Shown piece by piece: positions 57,468 to 64,000 of a DNA stretch of 64,000 bases (its first letter is position 1; each line of letters begins with the position of its first letter). Origin of the DNA: Bradyrhizobium tropiciagri (lineage in GTDB: Bacteria; Pseudomonadota; Alphaproteobacteria; Rhizobiales; Xanthobacteraceae); assembly GCF_018130505.1 (NCBI RefSeq), contig NZ_JAFCKH010000007.1:248001-312000 (forward strand), read 5' to 3'. Under the pieces are notes generated by a model. The model was not told where the DNA came from. It was given only the letters and a program-made list of their open reading frames with translations, and did not search any database. The position numbers and the translations under genes are program-made.

Positions 57468-58235
57468 ATGCGAATTCTCTGCACCAATGACGACGGCATC
57501 CATGCCCCCGGGTTGAAGGTCCTCGAGCAGATCGCGCGCGCCTTGTCCGACGACGTCTGGATCGTCGCGCCCGAGCTCGACCAGTCCGGCGTCTCGCATT
57601 CGCTGTCGCTGAACGATCCGCTGCGCCTACGCGAAATCGGCCCGCGGCACTTTGCGGTACGCGGCACGCCGACCGACTGCGTGATCATGGGCGCGCGCCA
57701 TATCCTCGGCGACAAGCTGCCCGATCTCGTGCTGAGCGGCGTCAACAAGGGCCGCAACGTCGCCGAGGACGTGGTCTATTCCGGCACCATCGCCGGCGCG
57801 CTGGAAGGCACCATCCTGGGCTTTCCGTCATTTGCCTTGTCGCAGGAATTTTCCGTCGAGACCCGCAATGCGCCGCTGTGGGACACCGCACTGAAATTCG
57901 GGCCCGACATCCTGCGCAAGGTGCTCGATGCCGGCATCCCGAAGAACACCGTCGTCAACGTCAACTTCCCGTCCTGCATGCCTGACGACGTCAAGGGAGT
58001 CAGGATCACGCGGCAGGGCAAGCGCAACCAGGGTTTCCTGAAGATCGACCGCCGTCACGACGGGCGCGGCAATCCGTACTTCTGGATCGGCTTCGAGCGC
58101 GCGGCGATGATGGACACGCCGGCCGAGGGCACCGATCTCGCCGCGCTGGCCGCGCGCTACGTCTCGGTGACGCCGCTGCGGCTCGACCGCACCGACGAGG
58201 CGTTTTCGGAGACGCTGGTCGAGACGCTGAAGTGA
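57468..58235 (+). CDS. surE: 5'/3'-nucleotidase SurE
   Basis: Survival-protein phosphatase of 255 residues that hydrolyses nucleoside monophosphates and short polyphosphate. Metal-binding start MRILCTNDDGIHAPGLKVL (Asp-Asp), Ser in QSGVSHSLSL, and Asn in SGVNKGRNVAEDVVYSGT. Coordinates and length are standard. It normally neighbours pcm and the nlpD/M23 gene, as here; a palindromic repeat and a minus-strand regulator lie in between. Confidence 0.96.
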   Translation: MRILCTNDDGIHAPGLKVLEQIARALSDDVWIVAPELDQSGVSHSLSLNDPLRLREIGPRHFAVRGTPTDCVIMGARHILGDKLPDLVLSGVNKGRNVAEDVVYSGTIAGALEGTILGFPSFALSQEFSVETRNAPLWDTALKFGPDILRKVLDAGIPKNTVVNVNFPSCMPDDVKGVRITRQGKRNQGFLKIDRRHDGRGNPYFWIGFERAAMMDTPAEGTDLAALAARYVSVTPLRLDRTDEAFSETLVETLK

Positions 58236-58246
58236 TCCCGTAGCCC

Positions 58247-58334
58247 GTAGCCCGGATGCAGCGAAGCGAAATCCGGGGCCGCTCTTAATCGCGGACGCAC
58301 CTGTCCCGGATATCGCTACGCTCATCCGGGCTAC
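58247..58334. repeat. Palindromic element, family A, copy 2
   Basis: GTAGCCCGGATGCAGCGAAG on the left and CGCTCATCCGGGCTAC on the right, 88 bp, between surE and the receiver gene. An extra GTAGCCC at 58240 precedes it. Related to the copies at 16912, 61322 and 61538. Confidence 0.85.
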
Positions 58335-58350
58335 GGCACCGAACCCGCTG

Positions 58351-58728
58351 CTAAACCGGCGCGCCCTTCATGGCACTGCCGATCACCTGCGCCAGCGTTT
58401 CCAGCTGGAAAGGCTTCTGCAGCGCCGGACGGTCGCGATATTCCGGCGGCAGGCCGGACGAGCCGTAACCCGTCGCGAAAATGAAGGGACGGTTGCGGGC
58501 GTTGATCAGCTCGGCGACCGGGGTGATCACCTTGCCGTTGACGTTGACGTCGAGGATCGCGAGGTCGAATTCGGTCGATTGCGCGAGCTTGACCGCTTCG
58601 CCGATTTCGCCGGCCTCAGCCGCGACGCTGTGGCCGAGCTCCTCCAGCATATCGGCGACCATCATCCGGATCATGACCTCGTCCTCAACGAGGAAAACTG
58701 CACAGCCCGCCGGCCGTATCGCCGTCAT
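58351..58728 (-). CDS. Single-domain response regulator (receiver)
   Basis: 125-residue stand-alone receiver. Acidic pocket Glu15-Asp16 (FLVEDEVMIRMMVADML), phospho-acceptor Asp60 in DLAILDVNVNGK, Thr region FATGYGSSGLPPEYR and the conserved Lys in LQKPFQ. No output domain. The ATG at 58728 gives the receiver start; a longer in-frame extension from 58764 adds a basic tail. No kinase is adjacent, so its partner is unknown. Family relatives often sit in general stress or FixJ-independent phosphorelays. Confidence 0.88.
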   Translation of the reverse strand: MTAIRPAGCAVFLVEDEVMIRMMVADMLEELGHSVAAEAGEIGEAVKLAQSTEFDLAILDVNVNGKVITPVAELINARNRPFIFATGYGSSGLPPEYRDRPALQKPFQLETLAQVIGSAMKGAPV

Positions 58729-59089
58729 GAATGGAATCCTTGCCCTTCCAAACCAAGCTCGCAAATAACCTCAGGGGGTGCAACGCAAACGTTTGGGATT
58801 TGCCGGATTTTGCGTCGCGCAACAGTGAATTACCCGGTCGCCCGCGTCGGGCGCCACCGGTTCGGGGCAGATCGTTTGGCGGTTGAGCTCCCCGGCAGTA
58901 TCGTACGAGACCTTTCACCCGCGGCTCGCGGCCAATCATATGGCGGCGGAAGCCGCCAATGCCAAGCTGAAGCGGCGCGCGGTTCCGCGCCGGGAACGAG
59001 AAATGCAGGGAATTTTTCCTTAACGCGGCATTTTGATTCCAATGGCATCAAGGTGGCGATCGTCGCATTTTGCTGCGCAGAGACCGCTG
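58729..59089. other. Region between receiver gene and pcm
   Basis: About 360 bases without a firm gene. The only coding candidate is a frame from a TTG at 58883 to a TAA at 59023 (46 residues, including SYETFHPRLAANHMAAE), or a 27-residue piece from the ATG at 58940. It has no clear ribosome site and no recognised family, so I do not call it. No promoter or terminator is clear. Confidence 0.4.
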
Positions 59090-59746
59090 ATGAGCATGGC
59101 CGTGAACCCGAAGCCGCCCGAGAAGATGATGTTTCAGCTCACCCTGCGGCGGCGCGGGATCAGCGATCAGGCCGTGCTGCGGACCATGGAAGAGGTGCCG
59201 CGCGAGGTTTTCGTCGAGCCGCGCGATCGCGACGACGCCTATCGCGACAGCGCGCTCGCGATCCCGTGTGGGCAGACCATCAGCCAGCCCTTCGTGGTCG
59301 CCTACATGACCGAGCGGTTGCAGCTGCACAAGGACCATCGCGTGCTCGAGATCGGCACCGGATCGGGCTACCAGGCAGCGATCCTGTCGCGGCTCTGCAA
59401 GCACGTGCTGACCATCGAGCGCTACCGGACGCTGGCCGACAGCGCCCGCAAGCGGCTCGAAGGTCTCGGCTATTACAACGTCGAGGTGCTGCTCGGGGAC
59501 GGCTTCGACGTCCCGGCCGGCGCCGGCGATTTCGACCGCATCATCGTTACCGCCGCGATGGAGCAGATCCCGGACAAGCTCCTGCAGCGGCTCGAGCCCG
59601 GCGGCATCCTGATCGCTCCGGTCGGGCCGCACCAGGGTGCCCAGACCCTGGTCCGTGCGGTGCGGACCGAAACCGGATTCGAGCGCAAGGACCTGGTCGA
59701 TGTGCGCTTCGTGCCGGCACTGCCGGGCGTCGCGCGCGAGATGTAA
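59090..59746 (+). CDS. pcm: Protein-L-isoaspartate O-methyltransferase
   Basis: SAM-dependent repair enzyme of 218 residues that methylates damaged isoaspartyl residues. SAM motif [16 protein letters not shown], post-motif [12 protein letters not shown], motif [18 protein letters not shown] and [32 protein letters not shown] is the substrate-side signature. The ATG at 59090 is chosen; TTG/ATG codons farther upstream give a basic, non-conserved extension. Neighbours surE and the M23 lipoprotein follow the common surE-pcm-nlpD order. Confidence 0.95.
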   Translation: MSMAVNPKPPEKMMFQLTLRRRGISDQAVLRTMEEVPREVFVEPRDRDDAYRDSALAIPCGQTISQPFVVAYMTERLQLHKDHRVLEIGTGSGYQAAILSRLCKHVLTIERYRTLADSARKRLEGLGYYNVEVLLGDGFDVPAGAGDFDRIIVTAAMEQIPDKLLQRLEPGGILIAPVGPHQGAQTLVRAVRTETGFERKDLVDVRFVPALPGVAREM

Positions 59747-59857
59747 AAATTGCCGATTTGCGGCTTGGCGCCAACGCCTTATTCGCAGGGTTAAGCGGTT
59801 ATTTACTCGCTACGTGTTTACTCAAAACAGTCTTTTGTTGCGTACGAGTGAGTAACC

Positions 59858-61240
59858 ATGTCTGGGGTTGTCGAGTTGCTTCGCTCGCGTCGCGTGCCGC
59901 AGGTCGCGGTGCTGGCGCTGATGTCCGTGGCTTTTGCCGGTTGCAGCGCCGACATGTCGTCGCGCTTCTCGCAAAACTCATATTCGCAAAATCCGTTCGC
60001 CTTCGATCCGCAGCCGACCGGCGCGGTGCCGCAGCAGCAACCGCCGCGCGAGCTGCCGCAATATTCGAGGCCGCAATCGCAGCCGCAATATTCACAGTAT
60101 CATTCGCAGCCGTTGCCGCCGCCGGTCGCCGCGGCTCCGCAATCCTATCCGGTGTCCGGCGGAGGCGGTGGCGTCTCCGGAGGAGGGCGCGGGCTCGCGT
60201 CCTACACGCCGCCCCCGGCGCGTCCGCAGATCGAATCCACCGGCACGGTTCCGCATTCGGCCGCGGCAGCGCACGCCGGTCGCGACACCAAGATCATCGT
60301 CGGCACCAGCGACACGCTGGATATCCTCTCGAAGCGCTACAATGTCTCCAAGGCGGATATCCTGCGTGCCAACGGCTACAAGGGGCCGCGCGCGCTGTCG
60401 CCCGGACAGCAGCTGATCATTCCGCATCCGACCGCAACAGCGGCCGCGCCCGTGATGGCCGCGCCGGCCGCCAAGCCGGTTGCGGTGGCCGCCGCGCCTG
60501 CCGGGCTGCACTATGTCAATCGCGGCGATACGCTGCACAGCATCGCCCGCCAGCACCACATCCCGGTGACTGATCTGGCGCGCGCCAATCACCTCGACCT
60601 GACGGCGCGGCTGAGCCCGGGCATGAAGCTCACGGTGCCCGGCGCAAAGACGGCGGCGGTCGCAGCCGCGGCACCAGTCGTTGCGCCTGCGCCGGTCGCA
60701 GCGGCCGCGCCGGTACCGGCGGTGGCGGCTCCGAAGGTGGTCGCAACCGCACTGCCGCAGCAGAGCGCCCGCCTGGCGCAGCCGACGGCGAATGTCGAAC
60801 AGCCTGCCGCGGCGGCAGAAGCTCCCGTCGTCACCAAGTCGAGCGAGGCCACCGGCGCATTGCCGACCTTCCGCTGGCCGGTGCGCGGCAAGGTCATCAC
60901 CGCCTACGGCTCCAAGACCAACGGCAAGGTCAATGACGGCATCAATGTCGCGGTGCCCGAGGGCACGCCCGTGAAGGCCGCCGAAGACGGCGTCGTCGCC
61001 TATTCGGGCAGCGAGCTGAAGGGCTACGGCAACCTGGTGCTGGTCCGCCACTCCAACGGTTACGTCACCGCCTACGCCCATGCGAGCGAGATCATGGTGA
61101 AGCGCGGCGATACCATCAAGCGCGGTCAGGTGATCGCGAAGTCCGGACAGTCAGGCGAGGTCGGCTCGCCGCAGCTCCACTTCGAGATCCGCAAGGGCTC
61201 GTCGCCGGTCGACCCGCTCCAGTTTCTCAACGGCGCGTAA
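59858..61240 (+). CDS. LysM/M23 peptidase-family lipoprotein (NlpD-like)
   Basis: 460-residue envelope protein. The lipobox VAFAGC makes it a lipoprotein (cleavage before Cys at about 28-30). Two LysM modules follow (GTSDTLDILSKRYNVSKADI with NGYKGPRALSPGQ; NRGDTLHSIARQHHIPVTDL), then an Ala/Pro linker and a C-terminal M23 domain (PVRGKVITAYGSKTNGKVND, HSNGYVTAYAHASEI, GSPQLHFEIRKG). The last M23 His-x-His-like triad residues seem incomplete: HFE is present but the first HxxxD zinc site reads NDGINVAVPEG, as in the NlpD/EnvC activators that lack catalytic residues. It probably activates an amidase at the septum. Confidence 0.92.
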   Translation: MSGVVELLRSRRVPQVAVLALMSVAFAGCSADMSSRFSQNSYSQNPFAFDPQPTGAVPQQQPPRELPQYSRPQSQPQYSQYHSQPLPPPVAAAPQSYPVSGGGGGVSGGGRGLASYTPPPARPQIESTGTVPHSAAAAHAGRDTKIIVGTSDTLDILSKRYNVSKADILRANGYKGPRALSPGQQLIIPHPTATAAAPVMAAPAAKPVAVAAAPAGLHYVNRGDTLHSIARQHHIPVTDLARANHLDLTARLSPGMKLTVPGAKTAAVAAAAPVVAPAPVAAAAPVPAVAAPKVVATALPQQSARLAQPTANVEQPAAAAEAPVVTKSSEATGALPTFRWPVRGKVITAYGSKTNGKVNDGINVAVPEGTPVKAAEDGVVAYSGSELKGYGNLVLVRHSNGYVTAYAHASEIMVKRGDTIKRGQVIAKSGQSGEVGSPQLHFEIRKGSSPVDPLQFLNGA

Positions 61241-61279
61241 GGTACGCGTCGCACTTCCAATGCTCACAACGAAGACAAG

Positions 61280-61311
61280 GGGGGAGGTGCAAACCTTCCC
61301 CGTTTTGTTTT
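61280..61311 (+). terminator. Rho-independent terminator after the LysM/M23 gene
   Basis: A GC-rich stem (GGGGGAGGT with ACCTTCCCC, one G-U) around GCAA, followed by GTTTTGTTTT. Forty bases after the stop codon. The clearest intrinsic terminator in the window. Confidence 0.85.
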
Positions 61312-61321
61312 GCTCGGAAGC

Positions 61322-61408
61322 GTAGCCCGGATGCAGCGAAGCGAAATCCGGGGCCGGTCTCTTCGCGATGCATGTGCCCCGGATTGCGCTGCGCTCCATC
61401 CGGGCTAC
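61322..61408. repeat. Palindromic element, family A, copy 3
   Basis: GTAGCCCGGATGCAGCGAAG to GCGCTCCATCCGGGCTAC, 87 bp, immediately after the terminator. Part of a nested block with the family D element and copy 4. Confidence 0.85.
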
Positions 61409-61429
61409 GAACTGCATCACCACTGAAGG

Positions 61430-61532
61430 TGTCATCGCCCGGCTTGACCGGGCGATCCAGTATGCCAGAGACGTTCATTTCAAATCGATAGGCCGCGGCG
61501 TACTGGATCCCCCGCTTTCGCGGAGGATGACA
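61430..61532. repeat. Palindromic element, family D
   Basis: TGTCATCGCCCGGCTTGACC opens and GGTCCTCC-like GCGGAGGATGACA closes, with inner CCAGTATGCC and TACTGGATCC arms: about 103 bp of imperfect inverted repeat. Lies between family A copies 3 and 4. Confidence 0.75.
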
Positions 61533-61537
61533 GCTGC

Positions 61538-61623
61538 GTAGCCCGGATGGAGCGAAGCGCAATCCGGGGTCTTTCGTCGAGGCGGCACCGTTCCCGGATT
61601 TCGCTTCGCTCCATCCGGGCTAC
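61538..61623. repeat. Palindromic element, family A, copy 4
   Basis: GTAGCCCGGATGGAGCGAAG to CGCTCCATCCGGGCTAC, 86 bp, ending 26 bases before the DUF815 stop codon. The centre differs from copy 3. Confidence 0.85.
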
Positions 61624-61648
61624 GACGTGTCATGCGTGGTGCGACGCG

Positions 61649-62626
61649 CTACTTCCCGCTCAGCCGCACGCCGAGGCGCCCGGCCAACTCCTGCACGAAC
61701 TGCCAGGCCACGCGGCCGGAGCGCGAGCCGCGGGTGGTCGACCATTCCAGCGCCTCGCGCTCGAGCTCGTCGGCGGCGAGCTTGATGCCGTAATGGTCGC
61801 AATAGCCCGTCACCATCGCCAGGTACTCGTCCTGGCTGCAGCGGTGGAAGCCGAGCCAGAGGCCGAAGCGATCCGACAGCGATACCTTTTCCTCGACCGC
61901 TTCGCCCGGATTGATCGCGGTCGAGCGCTCGTTCTCGATCATCTCGCGCGCCAGAAGATGGCGCCGGTTAGAGGTCGCGTAGAGGATGACGTTGTCCGGC
62001 CGTCCCTCGATACCGCCTTCCAGCACCGCCTTCAGCGACTTGTAGGACGCGTCGTTGCCATCGAACGAGAGGTCGTCGCAGAACACGATGAAGCGGAACG
62101 CGGAGCTGCGCAAAAGCTCCATCAGGCCGGGCAGGCTCTCGATGTCCTCGCGGTGGATCTCGATCAGCTTCAGCCGGTCGGCCGGCTTGCGATCGACGTT
62201 GAGCGAGGCATGCGCAGCCTTCACCAGCGACGACTTGCCCATGCCGCGCGCGCCCCACAGCAGCGCATTGTTGGCGGGGAGGCCATTGGCGAAGCGCTCG
62301 GTGTTCTCCATCAGGATGTCGCGCATCCGGTCGACGCCCTTGAGCAGGCCGATCTCGACCCGGCTAACGCGCGGCACCGGGGTGAGGCGGCCATCAGGAT
62401 GCCAGACGAAGGCGTCGGCGGCGGAGAGCTCCTCGGCCGGCTCGGGCTCCATGTCCGCGGACGCGGTCGCGAGCAGGAGGGCGATGCTCTCAAGGGCGGT
62501 TGCGATCCGTTCGGCCGTGGCGCCGTCGAGCGGCTTTGCCGGGCTTTTTGTCGCGGCTTTTGCGGCTGTCTTGGCAACGGCTTTGGACGCGGTTCTGCTG
62601 GCTGTTTTGTTGGCTTTTTTCGGCAT
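61649..62626 (-). CDS. DUF815-type AAA+ ATPase
   Basis: 325 residues. The Ala/Lys-rich N-terminus (KKANKTASRTASKAVAK) is followed by a P-loop NTPase: Walker A LLWGARGMGKSSLVKAAH, Walker B FIVFCDDLSF, sensor-type VILYATSNRRHL and a C-terminal FGLWLGFHRCSQDEY block typical of DUF815. These proteins are conserved in alphaproteobacteria with no settled function. The ATG at 62626 has AGGAACTGG upstream and is preferred to 62677. It is divergent from yajC. The low-complexity start resembles a DNA- or membrane-binding basic tail. Confidence 0.9.
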   Translation of the reverse strand: MPKKANKTASRTASKAVAKTAAKAATKSPAKPLDGATAERIATALESIALLLATASADMEPEPAEELSAADAFVWHPDGRLTPVPRVSRVEIGLLKGVDRMRDILMENTERFANGLPANNALLWGARGMGKSSLVKAAHASLNVDRKPADRLKLIEIHREDIESLPGLMELLRSSAFRFIVFCDDLSFDGNDASYKSLKAVLEGGIEGRPDNVILYATSNRRHLLAREMIENERSTAINPGEAVEEKVSLSDRFGLWLGFHRCSQDEYLAMVTGYCDHYGIKLAADELEREALEWSTTRGSRSGRVAWQFVQELAGRLGVRLSGK

Positions 62627-62703
62627 TTTTCCAGTTCCTGACGGCGCAGCCTTATCGGGCTGGCGCTCCTCCCGCAAGCGCCCTAAATGGACAGCCGTTA
62701 ACG

Positions 62704-62731
62704 TTGCAATTGGGACCGCGGCCGCTATAGT
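62704..62731 (+). promoter_or_regulatory. Probable sigma70 promoter for yajC-secD
   Basis: TTGCAA at 62704-62709, 16 bases, TATAGT at 62726-62731, 87 bases before the yajC start. The -35 and -10 each match the consensus at four or five of six positions. Confidence 0.5.
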
Positions 62732-62817
62732 CCGCGCGAATTTGTCCGGACCGCCGTACCGCCCCTGGGACAGAGGGCGCTGCCGGTCCTTTTCCGTCTT
62801 ACCCGAGGATCGTCCGA

Positions 62818-63177
62818 ATGCTGATTACTCCTGCGTTTGCCCAGGCTGCTGGAGCCGGCGGCGATGCCAACAGCATGTTGATGTCGCTGCTGCCGTTCGC
62901 GCTGATCTTCGTCATCATGTACTTCCTGATTCTTCGCCCGCAGCAGAAGAAGGTGCGCGATCACGCCGATCTCGTGAAGAACATCCGTCGCGGCGACACC
63001 ATCGTGACCTCGGGCGGCCTCGTCGGCAAGGTGACCAAGGTGGTCGACGACGATCAGGTCGAGTTCGAGATCTCGGACGGCATCCGGGTCCGGCAGATGC
63101 GGCAGATGATCTCCGGCGTGCGCGCCAAGGGCGAGCCGGCGAAGGGCGACGCCAAGGACGAGTCGCCCGCGAAGTGA
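62818..63177 (+). CDS. yajC: Preprotein translocase subunit YajC
   Basis: 119-residue inner-membrane protein accompanying SecDF. A short N-terminus (MLITPAFAQAAGAG) precedes one helix (LLPFALIFVIMYFLILRPQQ), the family's RPQQKKxxxH motif, and a small soluble domain with GDTIVTSGGLVGKVTKV. secD follows 35 bases after the stop. Confidence 0.95.
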   Translation: MLITPAFAQAAGAGGDANSMLMSLLPFALIFVIMYFLILRPQQKKVRDHADLVKNIRRGDTIVTSGGLVGKVTKVVDDDQVEFEISDGIRVRQMRQMISGVRAKGEPAKGDAKDESPAK

Positions 63178-63212
63178 TCGGTGCGTCTTCTGGAATCTGA
63201 CAGGTCAACTCC

Positions 63213-64000
63213 ATGTTGTATTTCACGCGGTGGAAGGCGCTGGCGATCATTATCACGGCGCTGGTGGTCTGCCTGTGCGCCGTGCCGAACTTCTTTCCCG
63301 AGTCGCAGGTCAAAACTTGGCCGGCCTGGGCGCAGCGGCGTCTCGTGCTCGGCCTCGACCTGCAGGGCGGCTCCTATCTGCTGCTCGAGGTCGACGGCAA
63401 CTATGTAAAGAAGGAGCGGCTGGACGCCGTTCGCGATGACGTGCGGCGCGTGCTGCGCGACGCCAAGATCGCCTATACCGGCCTTGCCACGCGCAACGAC
63501 GCCGTCGAGGTCCGCATCACCAGGGATACCGAGGCGCAGACCGCGCTGTCCAAGCTGCGCGACCTCGCGCAGCCGATCGGCGGCCTGATGGGATCGAGCG
63601 GCCAGCGCGATCTCGAAGTGACCGATGCCGGCGGCGGCGTGATCCGGCTGACGGTAACGCAGGCGGCGATGCTCGACCGCATGCGGAAGACCATCGAGCA
63701 GTCGATCCAGATCGTCGAACGGCGCGTCAACGAGCTCGGCACCGTCGAACCGGTGATCCAGCGCCAGGGCGCCGACCGCATTCTGGTGCAGGTGCCGGGC
63801 CTGCAGGACCCGACGCGGCTCAAGGAACTGCTCGGCAAGACCGCGAAGATGGAATTCCGCATGGTCGACACCTCGGTGTCGCCCGACCAGGCCCAGCAGG
63901 GCCGGGTGCCGCCCGACTCCGAACTCCTGACCAGCGCGTCGCCGCCACCGGTGCCGTATGTCGTCAAGAAGCAGGTGCTGGTGTCCGGCGGCGACCTGAC
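63213..64000 (+). CDS. secD: Protein-export membrane protein SecD, 5' part
   Basis: RND-like accessory subunit of the Sec translocon, truncated by the window end after about 262 residues. Starts MLYFTRWKALAIIITALVVC, one helix, then GLDLQGGSYLLLEVD, the family D1 signature, and the periplasmic P1 region (RRVNELGTVEPVIQRQGADR, ILVQVPGLQDP). The reading frame is intact to base 64000. No gene beyond is visible. Confidence 0.96.
   Translation, partial: MLYFTRWKALAIIITALVVCLCAVPNFFPESQVKTWPAWAQRRLVLGLDLQGGSYLLLEVDGNYVKKERLDAVRDDVRRVLRDAKIAYTGLATRNDAVEVRITRDTEAQTALSKLRDLAQPIGGLMGSSGQRDLEVTDAGGGVIRLTVTQAAMLDRMRKTIEQSIQIVERRVNELGTVEPVIQRQGADRILVQVPGLQDPTRLKELLGKTAKMEFRMVDTSVSPDQAQQGRVPPDSELLTSASPPPVPYVVKKQVLVSGGDL

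Noticed and set aside
58579-60573. Plus-strand frame of about 664 codons
   Set aside because: Runs through pcm and the lipoprotein gene in a wrong frame.

Overview
The window is a GC-rich alphaproteobacterial chromosome segment, most probably from Bradyrhizobium or a close relative. The support is the gene order (pyrG, kdsA, eno, ftsB-like, pdhA, pdhB, a small DUF, pdhC, lpdA; then dgt, argS, SPOR protein, nagZ, scpA, scpB, tatABC, serS, surE, pcm, nlpD-like, yajC, secD), the lipoyl domain on the E1-beta subunit, and several families of short intergenic palindromes. The genus is an inference from remembered gene order, not from a search. I saw no rRNA, tRNA, CRISPR array, insertion sequence or prophage. 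Layout, 1-14.4 kb: the 3' part of pyrG is followed by an accessory stretch before kdsA. This holds a PmtA-like phospholipid N-methyltransferase, an OmpR-type two-component system, an unrecognised protein joining a peptidoglycan-binding-like domain to a caspase/CHAT-like His-Cys segment, a NIPSNAP protein and a PAAR-like protein with a signal peptide. After kdsA and an MFS transporter comes a three-gene exopolysaccharide locus (Wzz/BY-kinase-like co-polymerase, VpsF/Wzy-like polymerase, GH5 glycosidase), then queF. 14.4-26.7 kb is central metabolism: enolase, a quinone-reductase-like dehydrogenase, an FMN reductase, an FtsB-like division protein and the pyruvate dehydrogenase cluster, which contains a DUF5076-like gene and two tiny membrane proteins. 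Threonine synthase and a Bug/TctC binding protein follow. 26.8-48.6 kb holds a soluble lytic transglycosylase, an SMP-30 family lactonase, ilvD overlapping an ExoR-like Sel1-repeat protein, and a sugar-acid (probably L-idonate/gluconate) catabolic cassette with its own MFS transporter and GntR regulator. It continues with exonuclease III, a GNAT acetyltransferase, an RND efflux adaptor and pump coupled to a secreted amidohydrolase, ErpA, a dGTPase-like protein and ArgS. 48.7-64 kb is an envelope, secretion and chromosome-maintenance cluster: SPOR protein, NagZ, ScpA/ScpB, TatA/B/C, SerS, a Pro/Glu-repeat protein, SurE, an orphan receiver, Pcm, a LysM/M23 lipoprotein, a DUF815 AAA+ ATPase, YajC and the start of SecD. 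Three connections look most useful. Matching 11-bp-period direct repeats precede both the response regulator and the phospholipid methyltransferase, so the two-component system may control that gene and itself. The idonate cassette reads as a complete non-phosphorylative route (idonate, 5-ketogluconate, gluconate, 2-keto-3-deoxygluconate). Four copies of one imperfect palindrome plus at least four other palindromic element types occupy the gaps between housekeeping genes.
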